This document shows, piece after piece, positions 1 to 5,074 of a stretch of 6,268 nucleotides of DNA (its first letter is position 1; each line of letters starts with the position of its first letter). The position numbers were made by a program, and so were the translations under genes. This stretch comes from an uncultured Oscillibacter sp. Its GTDB lineage: Bacteria; Bacillota; Clostridia; Oscillospirales; Oscillospiraceae. The notes under the pieces were generated by a model, which was not told where the DNA came from, made no database searches, and worked only from the letters and a program-made list of their open reading frames with translations. The DNA lies in assembly GCA_910585165.1 (NCBI GenBank), contig CAJUBX010000098.1, positions 1 through 6,268 on the forward strand, read 5' to 3'.

Positions 1-633
1 GCCACCTACGCCAAGCCCTGCGAGGTCCGCCTCCGGGCCACCGCCAAGGCCGCCACGGAGGACGAGGCCCGCGCCATGCTGATTCCCGTCTGGGAGATGG
101 TCCGGGACACGCTGGGGGACATTATCTATGGCGTGGATACCCCCGATCTGGCGGACTGCTGCCACGGCCACCTCATCCGGCGGGGAATGACCCTGGCCAC
201 CGCCGAAAGCTGTACCGGCGGCCTGGTCGCCGAAAAGCTCACCGCCATTCCCGGGGCCTCCGCCGTATACCGGGGCGGCGTGGTCAGCTACTGGACCAGC
301 GTGAAGGCGGACCTGCTGGGAGTCCCGCAGGATTTGCTGGACGAGTACGGCCCCGTTTCGCCGGAGTGCGCCCGGGCCATGGCGGAGGGGATCCGAAGCC
401 TCACCGGGGCGGACCTGGGGGTCTCCGTCACCGGGTCCGCGGGGCCGGACGCCGACGAGCGGGGCGTTCCCGTGGGCGTCGTCTATGTGGGCCTGGCCGC
501 GCCGGAGGGGACCTGGTGCCGCTCCCTGGACTTCGGCCGCCGCCGCCGGGACCGCATTCAGGGCCTTGCGGCCAACCACGCCTTCGACGTGGTGCGGCGG
601 TATTTGCAGGGCCTTCCGGTGGAGAGGATTTAG
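1..633 (+). CDS. cinA: CinA family protein, C-terminal part (5'-truncated)
   Basis: The reading frame is open from base 1 to a TAG stop at 631-633, so the gene begins upstream; 210 residues are visible against about 410 for full CinA. The missing half would be the molybdopterin-binding-like (COG1058) domain, whose tail is residues 1-45 here (ATYAKPCEVRLRATAKA onward). The rest is the PncC-type nicotinamide-nucleotide amidohydrolase domain. It has the family motif ESCTGG with the putative nucleophile Ser70, then GVVSYWTSVK with conserved Tyr97 and Lys102, then VTGSAGP and the PVGVVYVGLA strand. Family role: deamidation of NMN to nicotinate mononucleotide in pyridine-nucleotide salvage; the name comes from competence/damage induction in other bacteria. 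The loop after VTG reads SAGPDADERG rather than the usual IAGPGGG, a mild departure. There is an internal ATG at 76, but homology continues upstream of it. No clear terminator follows the stop. Confidence 0.93.
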   Translation, partial: ATYAKPCEVRLRATAKAATEDEARAMLIPVWEMVRDTLGDIIYGVDTPDLADCCHGHLIRRGMTLATAESCTGGLVAEKLTAIPGASAVYRGGVVSYWTSVKADLLGVPQDLLDEYGPVSPECARAMAEGIRSLTGADLGVSVTGSAGPDADERGVPVGVVYVGLAAPEGTWCRSLDFGRRRRDRIQGLAANHAFDVVRRYLQGLPVERI

Positions 634-689
634 CGGGCGGCGGATACCCTCTGCGTGAATCGGAGCTTCCTTGACCGCCCGGTTTCCCC

Positions 690-718
690 TTGCATTTTTG
701 CCGGAAAGCTGGTATACT
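690..718 (+). promoter_or_regulatory. Sigma-A-type promoter of the PIN-like gene
   Basis: A -35 box TTGCAT (690-695) and a -10 box TATACT (713-718) are separated by 17 bp. Transcription would start near 725 and give a leader of about 50 nt before the ATG at 778. It lies in the gap after cinA, so the downstream gene can be transcribed independently of cinA. Confidence 0.75.
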
Positions 719-777
719 TGCCCCCTGCGGCCTCACGCGCCGGCAGCGGCGCGAATACAATACAAAGGAACGGATTC

Positions 778-1365
778 ATGAAAACCATTTTTCTCGTGGA
801 CGGCGACAACAACATCGGCACCGGCCTGACCGGAATCGACATGCTCTCGGAGCAGGACACCGTCCTTATCTTCTACCAGAAGGAAAAGGGCCTGGCCCTC
901 AGCAAGCTCCAGAAGCTCTGCGCCGGGACGGCGGCGGACGTGCAGTATATCGAAAGCGTCCGGGGCGGAAAGAACTCCATCGACTTTCAGATCATCACGG
1001 AGCTGGGGGTCCTGGTGGGCAAGCGGGAGGCGGACTACGCCTACGTCATCAGCCAGGACAAGGGCTACGCCGCCTCCATTGACGCCCTCCAGGCCCGGTA
1101 CGCAAACGCTTTTCAGGAGGTGGCCCTCCGCCCCTCCATCGAAAGCTGCCTCCACCTTCCCTTCGTTCTCCGGGCGGCGGACCGCCAGGAGCTGTGCAAC
1201 GCCCTGGTAAAGGAATACGGCTCCGTTCAGGGCTGCGCCCTGTACAACCACCTCAAGCGCATCTTTCAGGCCCCCGAACCGGAGGCAGAAAAGGCGGTGA
1301 AGGTCACCCGCCCCCGCCGGGGGAGCCGCCGGAAAAAGCCCGCCGCCCAGGAGGCGGAGGAATAA
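778..1365 (+). CDS. PIN-like domain protein, putative RNase (PIN_7-like)
   Basis: This 195-residue protein has an N-terminal PIN/NYN-like fold. Strand 1 ends in VDGDNN (Asp8, Asp10), followed by DTVLIFYQ, GGKNSIDFQI (Asp69) and YVISQDKGY (Asp94). That spacing of acidic residues and the GKN-x-x-DFQ motif match the Bacillota PIN-like family I know as PF18475; such proteins are predicted metal-dependent ribonucleases, but few are characterised. Residues about 138-164 form a short helical segment (EYGSVQGCALYNHLKRIF), and the tail (176-188) is strongly basic (RPRRGSRRKK), consistent with nucleic-acid binding. The ATG at 778 is chosen because AAAGGAA (764-770) sits 7 nt upstream and the promoter lies before it. 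A longer frame back to a GTG at 655 would run through the promoter and adds no family-like sequence. It follows cinA but has its own promoter, so a shared function is not implied. Confidence 0.8.
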   Translation: MKTIFLVDGDNNIGTGLTGIDMLSEQDTVLIFYQKEKGLALSKLQKLCAGTAADVQYIESVRGGKNSIDFQIITELGVLVGKREADYAYVISQDKGYAASIDALQARYANAFQEVALRPSIESCLHLPFVLRAADRQELCNALVKEYGSVQGCALYNHLKRIFQAPEPEAEKAVKVTRPRRGSRRKKPAAQEAEE

Positions 1366-1372
1366 GTGCGAA

Positions 1373-1395
1373 AGCGCCGCCCGCCGGGCGGCGCT
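1373..1395 (+). repeat. GC-rich hairpin after the PIN-like gene (no T-tract)
   Basis: A perfect 10-bp stem (1373-1382 with 1386-1395) closes a 3-nt loop (GCC), 7 nt after the PIN-gene stop. The position suits a terminator, but the next bases are CAGACTGTCAAAAAA, with no run of T on the + strand. The central 20 bases recur at 1558-1577, where a T-tract is present. It may be a weak terminator, an RNA 3'-end stabiliser, or one copy of a mobile palindrome. Confidence 0.6.
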
Positions 1396-1444
1396 CAGAC
1401 TGTCAAAAAACCCGGAAAACCGATTCAACGGGAAGGAAGGGTGT

Positions 1445-1475
1445 ATGCGGGGAACCCAGGAAGGGTTCCCTGCAT
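1445..1475. repeat. Inverted repeat with AGGAA loop
   Basis: A stem of 13 pairs (1445-1457 with 1463-1475, one G-T pair) closes on the loop AGGAA. The core is GGGAACCC / GGGTTCCC. It is the second of four consecutive palindromes in the gene-free stretch between the PIN-like gene and the terminator at 1559-1584. Function is unknown; it could be part of a structured RNA or of an interspersed repeat. Confidence 0.55.
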
Positions 1476-1487
1476 CATTGAAATTCT

Positions 1488-1521
1488 AAATTTTCAGAGC
1501 TTTTTAAAGTTCTGAAAATTT
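1488..1521. repeat. AT-rich near-perfect palindrome
   Basis: The arms 1488-1503 and 1506-1521 are complementary over 16 positions, with one G-T pair (1499/1510) and a TT centre. The outer arm is AAATTTTCAGA. In DNA this GC-rich, a 34-base AT-rich palindrome is out of character. It lies 4 nt from the next palindrome. Confidence 0.6.
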
Positions 1522-1525
1522 GCAG

Positions 1526-1557
1526 CAGCTTGTCGAAAAGGCTTTTTCGACAAGCTG
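1526..1557. repeat. 14-bp perfect inverted repeat containing TTCGAC
   Basis: CAGCTTGTCGAAAA (1526-1539) and its exact complement (1544-1557) flank the loop GGCT. The arms contain TTCGAC / GTCGAA, the same hexamer that is repeated three times upstream of the kinase promoter at 1605-1630. The hairpin abuts the terminator stem at 1559 and could stack on it in RNA. The T run inside it is in the loop-side arm and not after the stem, so it is not itself a canonical terminator. Confidence 0.6.
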
Positions 1558-1558
1558 G

Positions 1559-1584
1559 CGCCGCCCGCCGGGCGGCGTTTTTTT
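1559..1584 (+). terminator. Rho-independent terminator (upstream unit)
   Basis: An 8-bp all-GC stem (CGCCGCCC 1559-1566 with GGGCGGCG 1570-1577) with loop GCC is followed directly by seven T residues (1578-1584). It is a textbook intrinsic terminator on the + strand. It closes the PIN-gene transcription unit about 190 nt after that gene's stop, or ends any RNA made from the hairpin-rich stretch before it. Confidence 0.88.
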
Positions 1585-1604
1585 GTCCCCAGCCTTCCCT
1601 CCGG

Positions 1605-1634
1605 TTCGACAGCATTCGACAAAATTCGATAAAT
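1605..1634 (+). promoter_or_regulatory. Three 10-bp-phased TTCGAC direct repeats
   Basis: TTCGAC starts at 1605 and 1615, and TTCGAT at 1625, exactly 10 bp apart and ending just before the -35 box at 1638. Direct repeats phased with the DNA helix next to a -35 box resemble binding sites of OmpR/PhoB-type response regulators or other activators. The regulator is unknown. Confidence 0.4.
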
Positions 1635-1637
1635 TTC

Positions 1638-1666
1638 TTGTGTTTTCCCCTTTCCTTTGCTATGAT
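1638..1666 (+). promoter_or_regulatory. Sigma-A-type promoter with extended -10, kinase gene
   Basis: The -35 box is TTGTGT (1638-1643) and the -10 box is TATGAT (1661-1666), spaced 17 bp. The -10 is preceded by TGC, giving an extended -10 (TG-n) element that can compensate for the weak -35. The predicted start is near 1673, leaving a leader of about 110 nt before the ATG at 1784. Confidence 0.72.
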
Positions 1667-1769
1667 GTTTCCGGGACAGGCAGTCTTTTCCTGGGCTTGG
1701 ACCGCCCGCCCCGGCAAATGCTAACCCAGACGCTTCCAGAGGGAACGGCCTCTCCGGGAGTTTCGCCGG

Positions 1770-1776
1770 AAAGGAG
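1770..1776 (+). promoter_or_regulatory. Ribosome binding site fixing the kinase start
   Basis: AAAGGAG at 1770-1776 stands 7 nt before the ATG at 1784. It decides the start, because the same frame stays open back to 1520, through the terminator and promoter. Confidence 0.8.
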
Positions 1777-1783
1777 ACGCCCC

Positions 1784-2575
1784 ATGGATTTGGACCTCAC
1801 ATTGCTGCCCCGGACCGCAGAGCAGATGCGGGGAGCCCTGAACAGCCTGTATTTTGCCGCCGCCCGGCTGGCCCCCGCCGCCGCCCGGGAGGGGGACCCG
1901 GAGCTGGACGCCAAGGCCGCCCTGGTGGACCAGAGCTACTACCGCCTTGTGCGCATGGTGAACAACCTCTCCGCCGTCCGCTATCTGGACGGGGAGCCCC
2001 TGCCCCTGCGGGACCGGGACATTGTGGAGTTCGTGGCGGATATGTTCGCCCGGGCCGCCTCCCTGGCCTCCTTCCGGGAGCTGGAGACCCGGCTGATCTG
2101 CGCCGCAGACAGCCATATCTGCGCCTTCTGCCCCGACGCGCTGGAGCAGCTTCTTTACCAGCTGCTCTCCAACGCCTTTCAATTCACCCCTCCCGGCGGG
2201 CTCATTACCGTGGAGCTGCGGCTGGCGGGGGGGCGGGTCTTCCTCTCCGTGGAGGACACCGGTCCCGGCATCAGCCCGGAACGGCTGGAGACCCTCTTTG
2301 ACAGCTACCACCGGGGGGGGGCCCCCAATCCGCCGCCCCAGGGCATGGGACTGGGCCTGGCCATCTGCCGGGGCGTGGCCCAGGGCCACGGCGGAGTCCT
2401 TACGGCGGAGTCCCGCCAGGGGAAGGGAAGCCGCTTCACCTTCTCCATGCCGGACCGCACCTGCGGAAACGCCCTCTCCGACATCCGCTTTGACTACAGC
2501 GGGGGCTTTAACCGGGCGCTGATGGCCCTGTCGGAGGCCCTGCCGCCGGAGGCGTTCACCATCCGAAACCACTAA
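1784..2575 (+). CDS. Orphan histidine-kinase-like ATPase without phosphoacceptor His
   Basis: The 263-residue protein is soluble, with no membrane segment, PAS or HAMP domain. Residues 120-223 form a clear GHKL/HATPase_c domain: N-box LLSNAFQFTPPGG (Asn130), G1 box EDTGPGIS (Asp158), F-box-like LFDSYHRG (171-178) and G2 box GMGLGLAIC (187-195). Residues 10-66 occupy the place of the HisKA dimerisation helices, but the segment EQMRGALNSLYFAAARL has no histidine, and there is none anywhere in residues 1-110. Canonical autophosphorylation is therefore doubtful. The four histidines (111, 176, 202, 263) are all outside that helix. Residues 106-116 carry Cys106, His111, Cys113 and Cys116. A 40-residue C-terminal extension (about 224-263) is unrecognised. 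No response regulator is adjacent. It may act through ATP binding or with a partner kinase. The coding sequence has a run of nine G (2313-2321). Confidence 0.8.
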   Translation: MDLDLTLLPRTAEQMRGALNSLYFAAARLAPAAAREGDPELDAKAALVDQSYYRLVRMVNNLSAVRYLDGEPLPLRDRDIVEFVADMFARAASLASFRELETRLICAADSHICAFCPDALEQLLYQLLSNAFQFTPPGGLITVELRLAGGRVFLSVEDTGPGISPERLETLFDSYHRGGAPNPPPQGMGLGLAICRGVAQGHGGVLTAESRQGKGSRFTFSMPDRTCGNALSDIRFDYSGGFNRALMALSEALPPEAFTIRNH

Positions 2576-2736
2576 GAAGCTGTATTCATAGGCGTTGAAC
2601 GCCGTCTTGGCGGCCTTTTTTCCGCCATACGGTGTCAATTTCCCTTGAAATCCGTCAGGATTCCCGCGGGAAATTTCCTTGTCTGGCGAAAAAAATCTTC
2701 GCCAATCCAGCATCCCCCGCCTATGAATACAGCTTC
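2576..2736. mobile_element. MITE-like element with 19-20 bp terminal inverted repeats
   Basis: The sequence AGAAGCTGTATTCATAGGCG at 2575-2594 is repeated in perfect inverse orientation at 2718-2737, bounding 123 bp too short to code for a transposase. A TAA trinucleotide flanks both sides (2573-2575 and 2737-2739). With TAA as target-site duplication, the element proper is 2576-2736 and its repeats are 19 bp. TNA-type duplications are known for some IS5-related groups, so a MITE mobilised by such a transposase is plausible, but the family is an inference. The left TAA is the kinase stop codon. Inside are further small dyads: TGGCGG/CCGCCA (2608-2627), the 12-bp palindrome TTCCCGCGGGAA (2661-2672), AATTTCCC/GGGAAATT (2637-2675) and TGGCGAA/TTCGCCA (2684-2704). 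Transcribed from the kinase promoter, it would fold into a long structured RNA. Confidence 0.7.
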
Positions 2737-2744
2737 TAAACGCC

Positions 2745-2786
2745 GCGGGACCGGTCCCTGAAGGGGCCGGTCCCGCTGTGCTTTTT
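2745..2786 (+). terminator. Rho-independent terminator of the kinase unit
   Basis: The stem GCGGGACCGG (2745-2754) with CCGGTCCCGC (2767-2776) continues inward through one G-T pair and three G-C pairs to a TGAA loop, 14 pairs in all. It is followed by TGTGC and five T (2782-2786). Removing the MITE-like element would place it only a few bases after the kinase stop codon, as expected for that gene's own terminator. Confidence 0.85.
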
Positions 2787-2816
2787 CCGGCGGGGCTCAC
2801 GCAAACTCTGCGCAAA

Positions 2817-2837
2817 TTTTGGTAAAGTTTACAAAAA
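2817..2837. promoter_or_regulatory. Near-palindromic operator candidate upstream of the DUF1576 gene
   Basis: GTAAA-G-TTTAC (2822-2832) is flanked after one mismatch by TTTT and AAAA, giving a 21-base dyad centred on 2827. It ends 5 bp before the -35 box at 2843, a typical position for a regulator site. I do not recognise the regulator. Confidence 0.4.
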
Positions 2838-2842
2838 CATTC

Positions 2843-2871
2843 TTGCGCCCCTGGAAGTTTTCCGCTATACT
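2843..2871 (+). promoter_or_regulatory. Sigma-A-type promoter of the DUF1576 gene
   Basis: The -35 box is TTGCGC (2843-2848) and the -10 box is TATACT (2866-2871), spaced 17 bp. The start would be near 2878, about 32 nt before the TTG start codon. Confidence 0.68.
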
Positions 2872-2894
2872 TGTTGCAAAGCCGATTCAAAAAC

Positions 2895-2902
2895 AGGGGA
2901 GG
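2895..2902 (+). promoter_or_regulatory. Ribosome binding site fixing a TTG start
   Basis: AGGGGAGG (2895-2902) lies 7 nt before TTG at 2910-2912. The alternative in-frame TTG at 2871 overlaps the -10 box and has no Shine-Dalgarno site, so the downstream TTG is preferred. Confidence 0.75.
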
Positions 2903-2909
2903 AACCGCC

Positions 2910-4271
2910 TTGCAGGACCGTTACAAGAATTTATTCCCGGCCACGCTGGTGTTTTCCGCCGGGCTGATGCTCCTGGGGCTGACCCTGGAGGCCCCGCTGG
3001 ACATTCTGAAGGGGCTTTACCACATCGTCACCATGCAGGACCTGCTGATTACGGACTACGTGTCCATCGGCGGCCCCGGCGCGGCCCTGGTAAACGCGGG
3101 GCTGGTGACGGCGATTTCCATCTGCATCGTCAAATTCTCCGGGGACCCCTTTAACGGCTTCACCATCGTGGAGATGGGGCTGATGGCGGGCTTTTCCCTG
3201 TTCGGGAAAAATTTCCTCAATATCTGGCCCATCATCCTGGGCACCTGGCTTTACGCCAAGTACCAGCGGGAGCCCTTTTCCAAGCATGCCTCCGTCGCAC
3301 TGCTGGCCACCTCCCTGGCCCCGCTGGTGAGCTACATGTCCCTGGGCAGCGTCCACGCCAGCCTCCCCCTGGGGCTTGTGACGGGGACTGCCATCGGCTT
3401 TCTCCTGCCGTCCCTGTCCGCTTATACCTACAAGGTTCAAAACGGCATGAACCTTTACAATATGGGCTTCGCCTGCGGACTGTTCGCCATGATGATTGTG
3501 CCGGTGCTCACCGCCTTCGGGGACAGCCCGGACTCCGTCCTCTACTGGGCCGAGGGCTACAACACGGGTTTTATCGCCGTGCTGGGCCTGCTGTGCTCCG
3601 CCCTGATTCTCCTGGGCTTTTTCGGAACGGGACTCCCCGCCTGGAGCGTGTGGGCGGGCTACCGCCGCCTGCTCTCCACCACCGGCCGGGCCCCCAGCGA
3701 CTATCTGCGCATGTTCGGCTACGGCCCCGTCCTGGTGAACATCGGCGTCAACGGGTTTCTTGGCATGGCCTACGTCCTTTTGGTGGGGGGCGATCTCAAC
3801 GGCCCCACCATCGGCGGCATCTTCACCATCATGGGCTTTTCCGCCTTCGGCAAGCACGCCCGGAACATTCTCCCGGTGATGCTGGGGGTCTTTATAGGGG
3901 CCTACGGCATGCACCACACGCCGGACTATCCCTCCCTCCAGCTGGCGGGCCTGTTCGGCACCACCCTGGCCCCCATCTCCGGGCACTTCGGCTGGCCCTA
4001 CGGCGTGCTGGCGGGCTTTATCCACGCCTCCCTGGTGCTCCAGACCGGGGGGCCCGTGGCGGGGCTGAATCTTTATAACAACGGCTTTTCCGGCGGGCTT
4101 ATCGCCATCGTTCTCTATCCCACCGTCACCGCCATTGCCCGCAGGCGCCGCCCCACCCTGCAAAACGAGGACTACTACGACCAGTTTGAGGAGAGCGCCC
4201 CCATCGACACCTCCGACCTGGAGCTTACCCACGGCGAGGCGGCTCCGGAGGAGCCGCCGGGAAACGCCTGA
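2910..4271 (+). CDS. DUF1576-type polytopic membrane protein, putative transporter
   Basis: This 453-residue protein starts at TTG and is almost entirely hydrophobic up to residue 410, with roughly ten or more membrane segments; a charged, acidic tail (411-453) follows. I recognise the pattern as DUF1576 (PF07613), a Bacillota membrane family of unknown function and similar length. Two halves are visibly related. GDPFNGFTIVEMG ... FSLFGKNFLNIWPIILG (78-111) matches GDLNGPTIGGIFT ... FSAFGKHARNILPVMLG (294-326); TSLAPLVS (134-141) matches TTLAPISG (351-358); NGMNLYNMGFACGL (178-191) matches AGLNLYNNGFSGGL (384-397). Such duplicated halves are typical of transporters, with NG-F/PTI and NLYN-GF as likely substrate-path loops. 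The substrate is unknown. It has its own promoter and a dyad upstream. A hairpin follows the stop, separating it from spoIIR. Confidence 0.82.
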   Translation: MQDRYKNLFPATLVFSAGLMLLGLTLEAPLDILKGLYHIVTMQDLLITDYVSIGGPGAALVNAGLVTAISICIVKFSGDPFNGFTIVEMGLMAGFSLFGKNFLNIWPIILGTWLYAKYQREPFSKHASVALLATSLAPLVSYMSLGSVHASLPLGLVTGTAIGFLLPSLSAYTYKVQNGMNLYNMGFACGLFAMMIVPVLTAFGDSPDSVLYWAEGYNTGFIAVLGLLCSALILLGFFGTGLPAWSVWAGYRRLLSTTGRAPSDYLRMFGYGPVLVNIGVNGFLGMAYVLLVGGDLNGPTIGGIFTIMGFSAFGKHARNILPVMLGVFIGAYGMHHTPDYPSLQLAGLFGTTLAPISGHFGWPYGVLAGFIHASLVLQTGGPVAGLNLYNNGFSGGLIAIVLYPTVTAIARRRRPTLQNEDYYDQFEESAPIDTSDLELTHGEAAPEEPPGNA

Positions 4272-4282
4272 TGCAGCCCTAA

Positions 4283-4318
4283 AGCGGCCCGCCGGGGGAA
4301 CATTCCCGGCGGGCCGCT
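4283..4318 (+). terminator. Terminator-like GC hairpin after the DUF1576 gene
   Basis: A perfect 14-bp stem (4283-4296 with 4305-4318) lies 11 nt after the stop codon, with an 8-nt loop (GGAACATT). Position and stability suit a terminator, but CTCTGCGCCC follows rather than a T-tract, so termination may be partial and some read-through into spoIIR is possible. Confidence 0.55.
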
Positions 4319-4401
4319 CTGCGCCCAGGTTTAAAATTTGGAAAATCTGTCCATGCTTTCCCCAAGGGCCCGGGAGAGGGCCGGGAAGGGAAGGATCGGT
4401 T

Positions 4402-5025
4402 ATGAAAACGGGCGGAAGGCTGAAGCTGGCGGAAATCGCGGCGCTGGTGTTTCTGGCGGTATTTCTGGCCTCCGGGGCCGCAGCGCTGCAAACGGGGCAG
4501 GAATTATCCGACAAGGTGGTCCGCCTCCACGTGCTGGCAAACTCCGACTCGGAGGAGGACCAGGCTTTGAAATTAAAGGTGCGGGACCGGATTCTCGCCT
4601 ACGCGGAGCCGCTTTTGGCCGGCGCGGCGGACCGCCGGGAGGCGGAGGCCCTCCTCCGGGAGCGGGCGGCGGAGCTGGAGCAGGTCGCCGCCGGGGAAAT
4701 TCGGGCCTGCGGCCATGACTACGGCGTGACGGTTGCGCTGGAGGACACGGTGTTCCCCACCCGGGAGTACGAGGACTTTACCCTCCCCGCCGGAAAGTAC
4801 CTGGCCCTGCGGGTGGTCATCGGCGCGGGGGAGGGACAGAACTGGTGGTGCGTGGTGTTTCCGCCCCTGTGCGCCGCCGCAGTGGCGGAGGCGCCGGAGG
4901 CGGCCCTGGCCGCCGGGCTGTCGGCCTCCCAGGTGGGGCTCATCACCGAGGAGAACCAGGGCTATGTGCTGAAAAGCAAGCTGGTGGAGTTCTGGCGGGG
5001 CCTGGAGGGAAAACTGGAGGGATAA
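4402..5025 (+). CDS. spoIIR: Stage II sporulation protein R (SpoIIR)
   Basis: SpoIIR is made in the forespore, exported to the intermembrane space, and triggers the mother-cell protease SpoIIGA to process pro-sigma-E. The 207-residue product (B. subtilis SpoIIR is a little longer) has an N-terminal hydrophobic segment at residues 9-29 after basic residues, serving as signal or anchor. The family signatures follow: RLHVLANSDSEEDQALKLKV (41-60), then YGVTVALEDTVFPTREYEDF (107-126), then LPAGKYLALRVVIG and GEGQNWWCVVFPPLC (143-157), the most diagnostic stretch. The C-terminal part (KSKLVEFWRGLE) ends in a short helix. The ATG at 4402 is chosen because AAGGA (4391-4395) is 6 nt upstream and the signal segment follows at once; the frame is open further upstream but overlaps the DUF1576 gene and its hairpin. 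In known spore formers it is under sigma-F; I find only a weak candidate here. It strongly supports a spore-forming host. Confidence 0.95.
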   Translation: MKTGGRLKLAEIAALVFLAVFLASGAAALQTGQELSDKVVRLHVLANSDSEEDQALKLKVRDRILAYAEPLLAGAADRREAEALLRERAAELEQVAAGEIRACGHDYGVTVALEDTVFPTREYEDFTLPAGKYLALRVVIGAGEGQNWWCVVFPPLCAAAVAEAPEAALAAGLSASQVGLITEENQGYVLKSKLVEFWRGLEGKLEG

Positions 5026-5032
5026 AACGGAT

Positions 5033-5074
5033 AAGGAAGGGGCGTCCCTGTGGGACGCCCCTTCCTTTATGTTT
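5033..5074. terminator. Bidirectional terminator between convergent genes
   Basis: A perfect 16-bp stem (5033-5048 with 5052-5067) closes on the loop TGT. The + strand continues TTTATGTTT after the stem, and the - strand continues with TTTTAT a few bases beyond its own end. It lies between spoIIR (+) and the thioesterase gene (-), whose stop codon begins inside the stem, so it probably ends both transcripts. Confidence 0.85.

Noticed and set aside
671..676. TTGACC as an alternative -35 box for the PIN-like gene
   Set aside because: It is 36 bp from the TATACT box; TTGCAT at 690 has the correct 17-bp spacing.
733..1428. A 231-codon open frame on the - strand opposite the PIN-like gene
   Set aside because: No recognisable motif; it is antisense to a gene with a good start, promoter and family motifs.
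1396..1444. CAGACTGTCAAAAAA and following bases as half of a terminator hairpin or a repeat arm
   Set aside because: No complementary TTTTTTGACAGTCTG arm is present in the window, so no structure can be supported.
1475..1717. An 80-codon - strand frame across the hairpin cluster
   Set aside because: No plausible ribosome binding site or family similarity; the residues come from palindromes and the terminator.
1520..1783. Upstream extension of the kinase frame
   Set aside because: It passes through an intrinsic terminator and the promoter. The ATG at 1784 has a strong ribosome binding site.
1721..2890. A 389-codon open frame on the - strand opposite the kinase gene
   Set aside because: It runs through two promoters, a terminator and the MITE-like element, and its translation is compositional shadow of the kinase.
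4329..4358. Possible sigma-F/G promoter for spoIIR (GTTTA, then CATGCTT 18 bp later)
   Set aside because: The spacing fits, and spoIIR is a known sigma-F gene, but both boxes deviate from the consensus, so it is too weak to list as a feature.
4135..4401. Upstream extension of the spoIIR frame
   Set aside because: It overlaps the end of the DUF1576 gene and its hairpin. The ATG at 4402 has a ribosome binding site and leads straight into the expected signal segment.
2931..4514. A 527-codon open frame on the - strand opposite the DUF1576 gene
   Set aside because: Its translation is low-complexity, Gly/His/Gln-rich and without family features. It mirrors a well-supported membrane protein and is explained by the GC-rich third positions.
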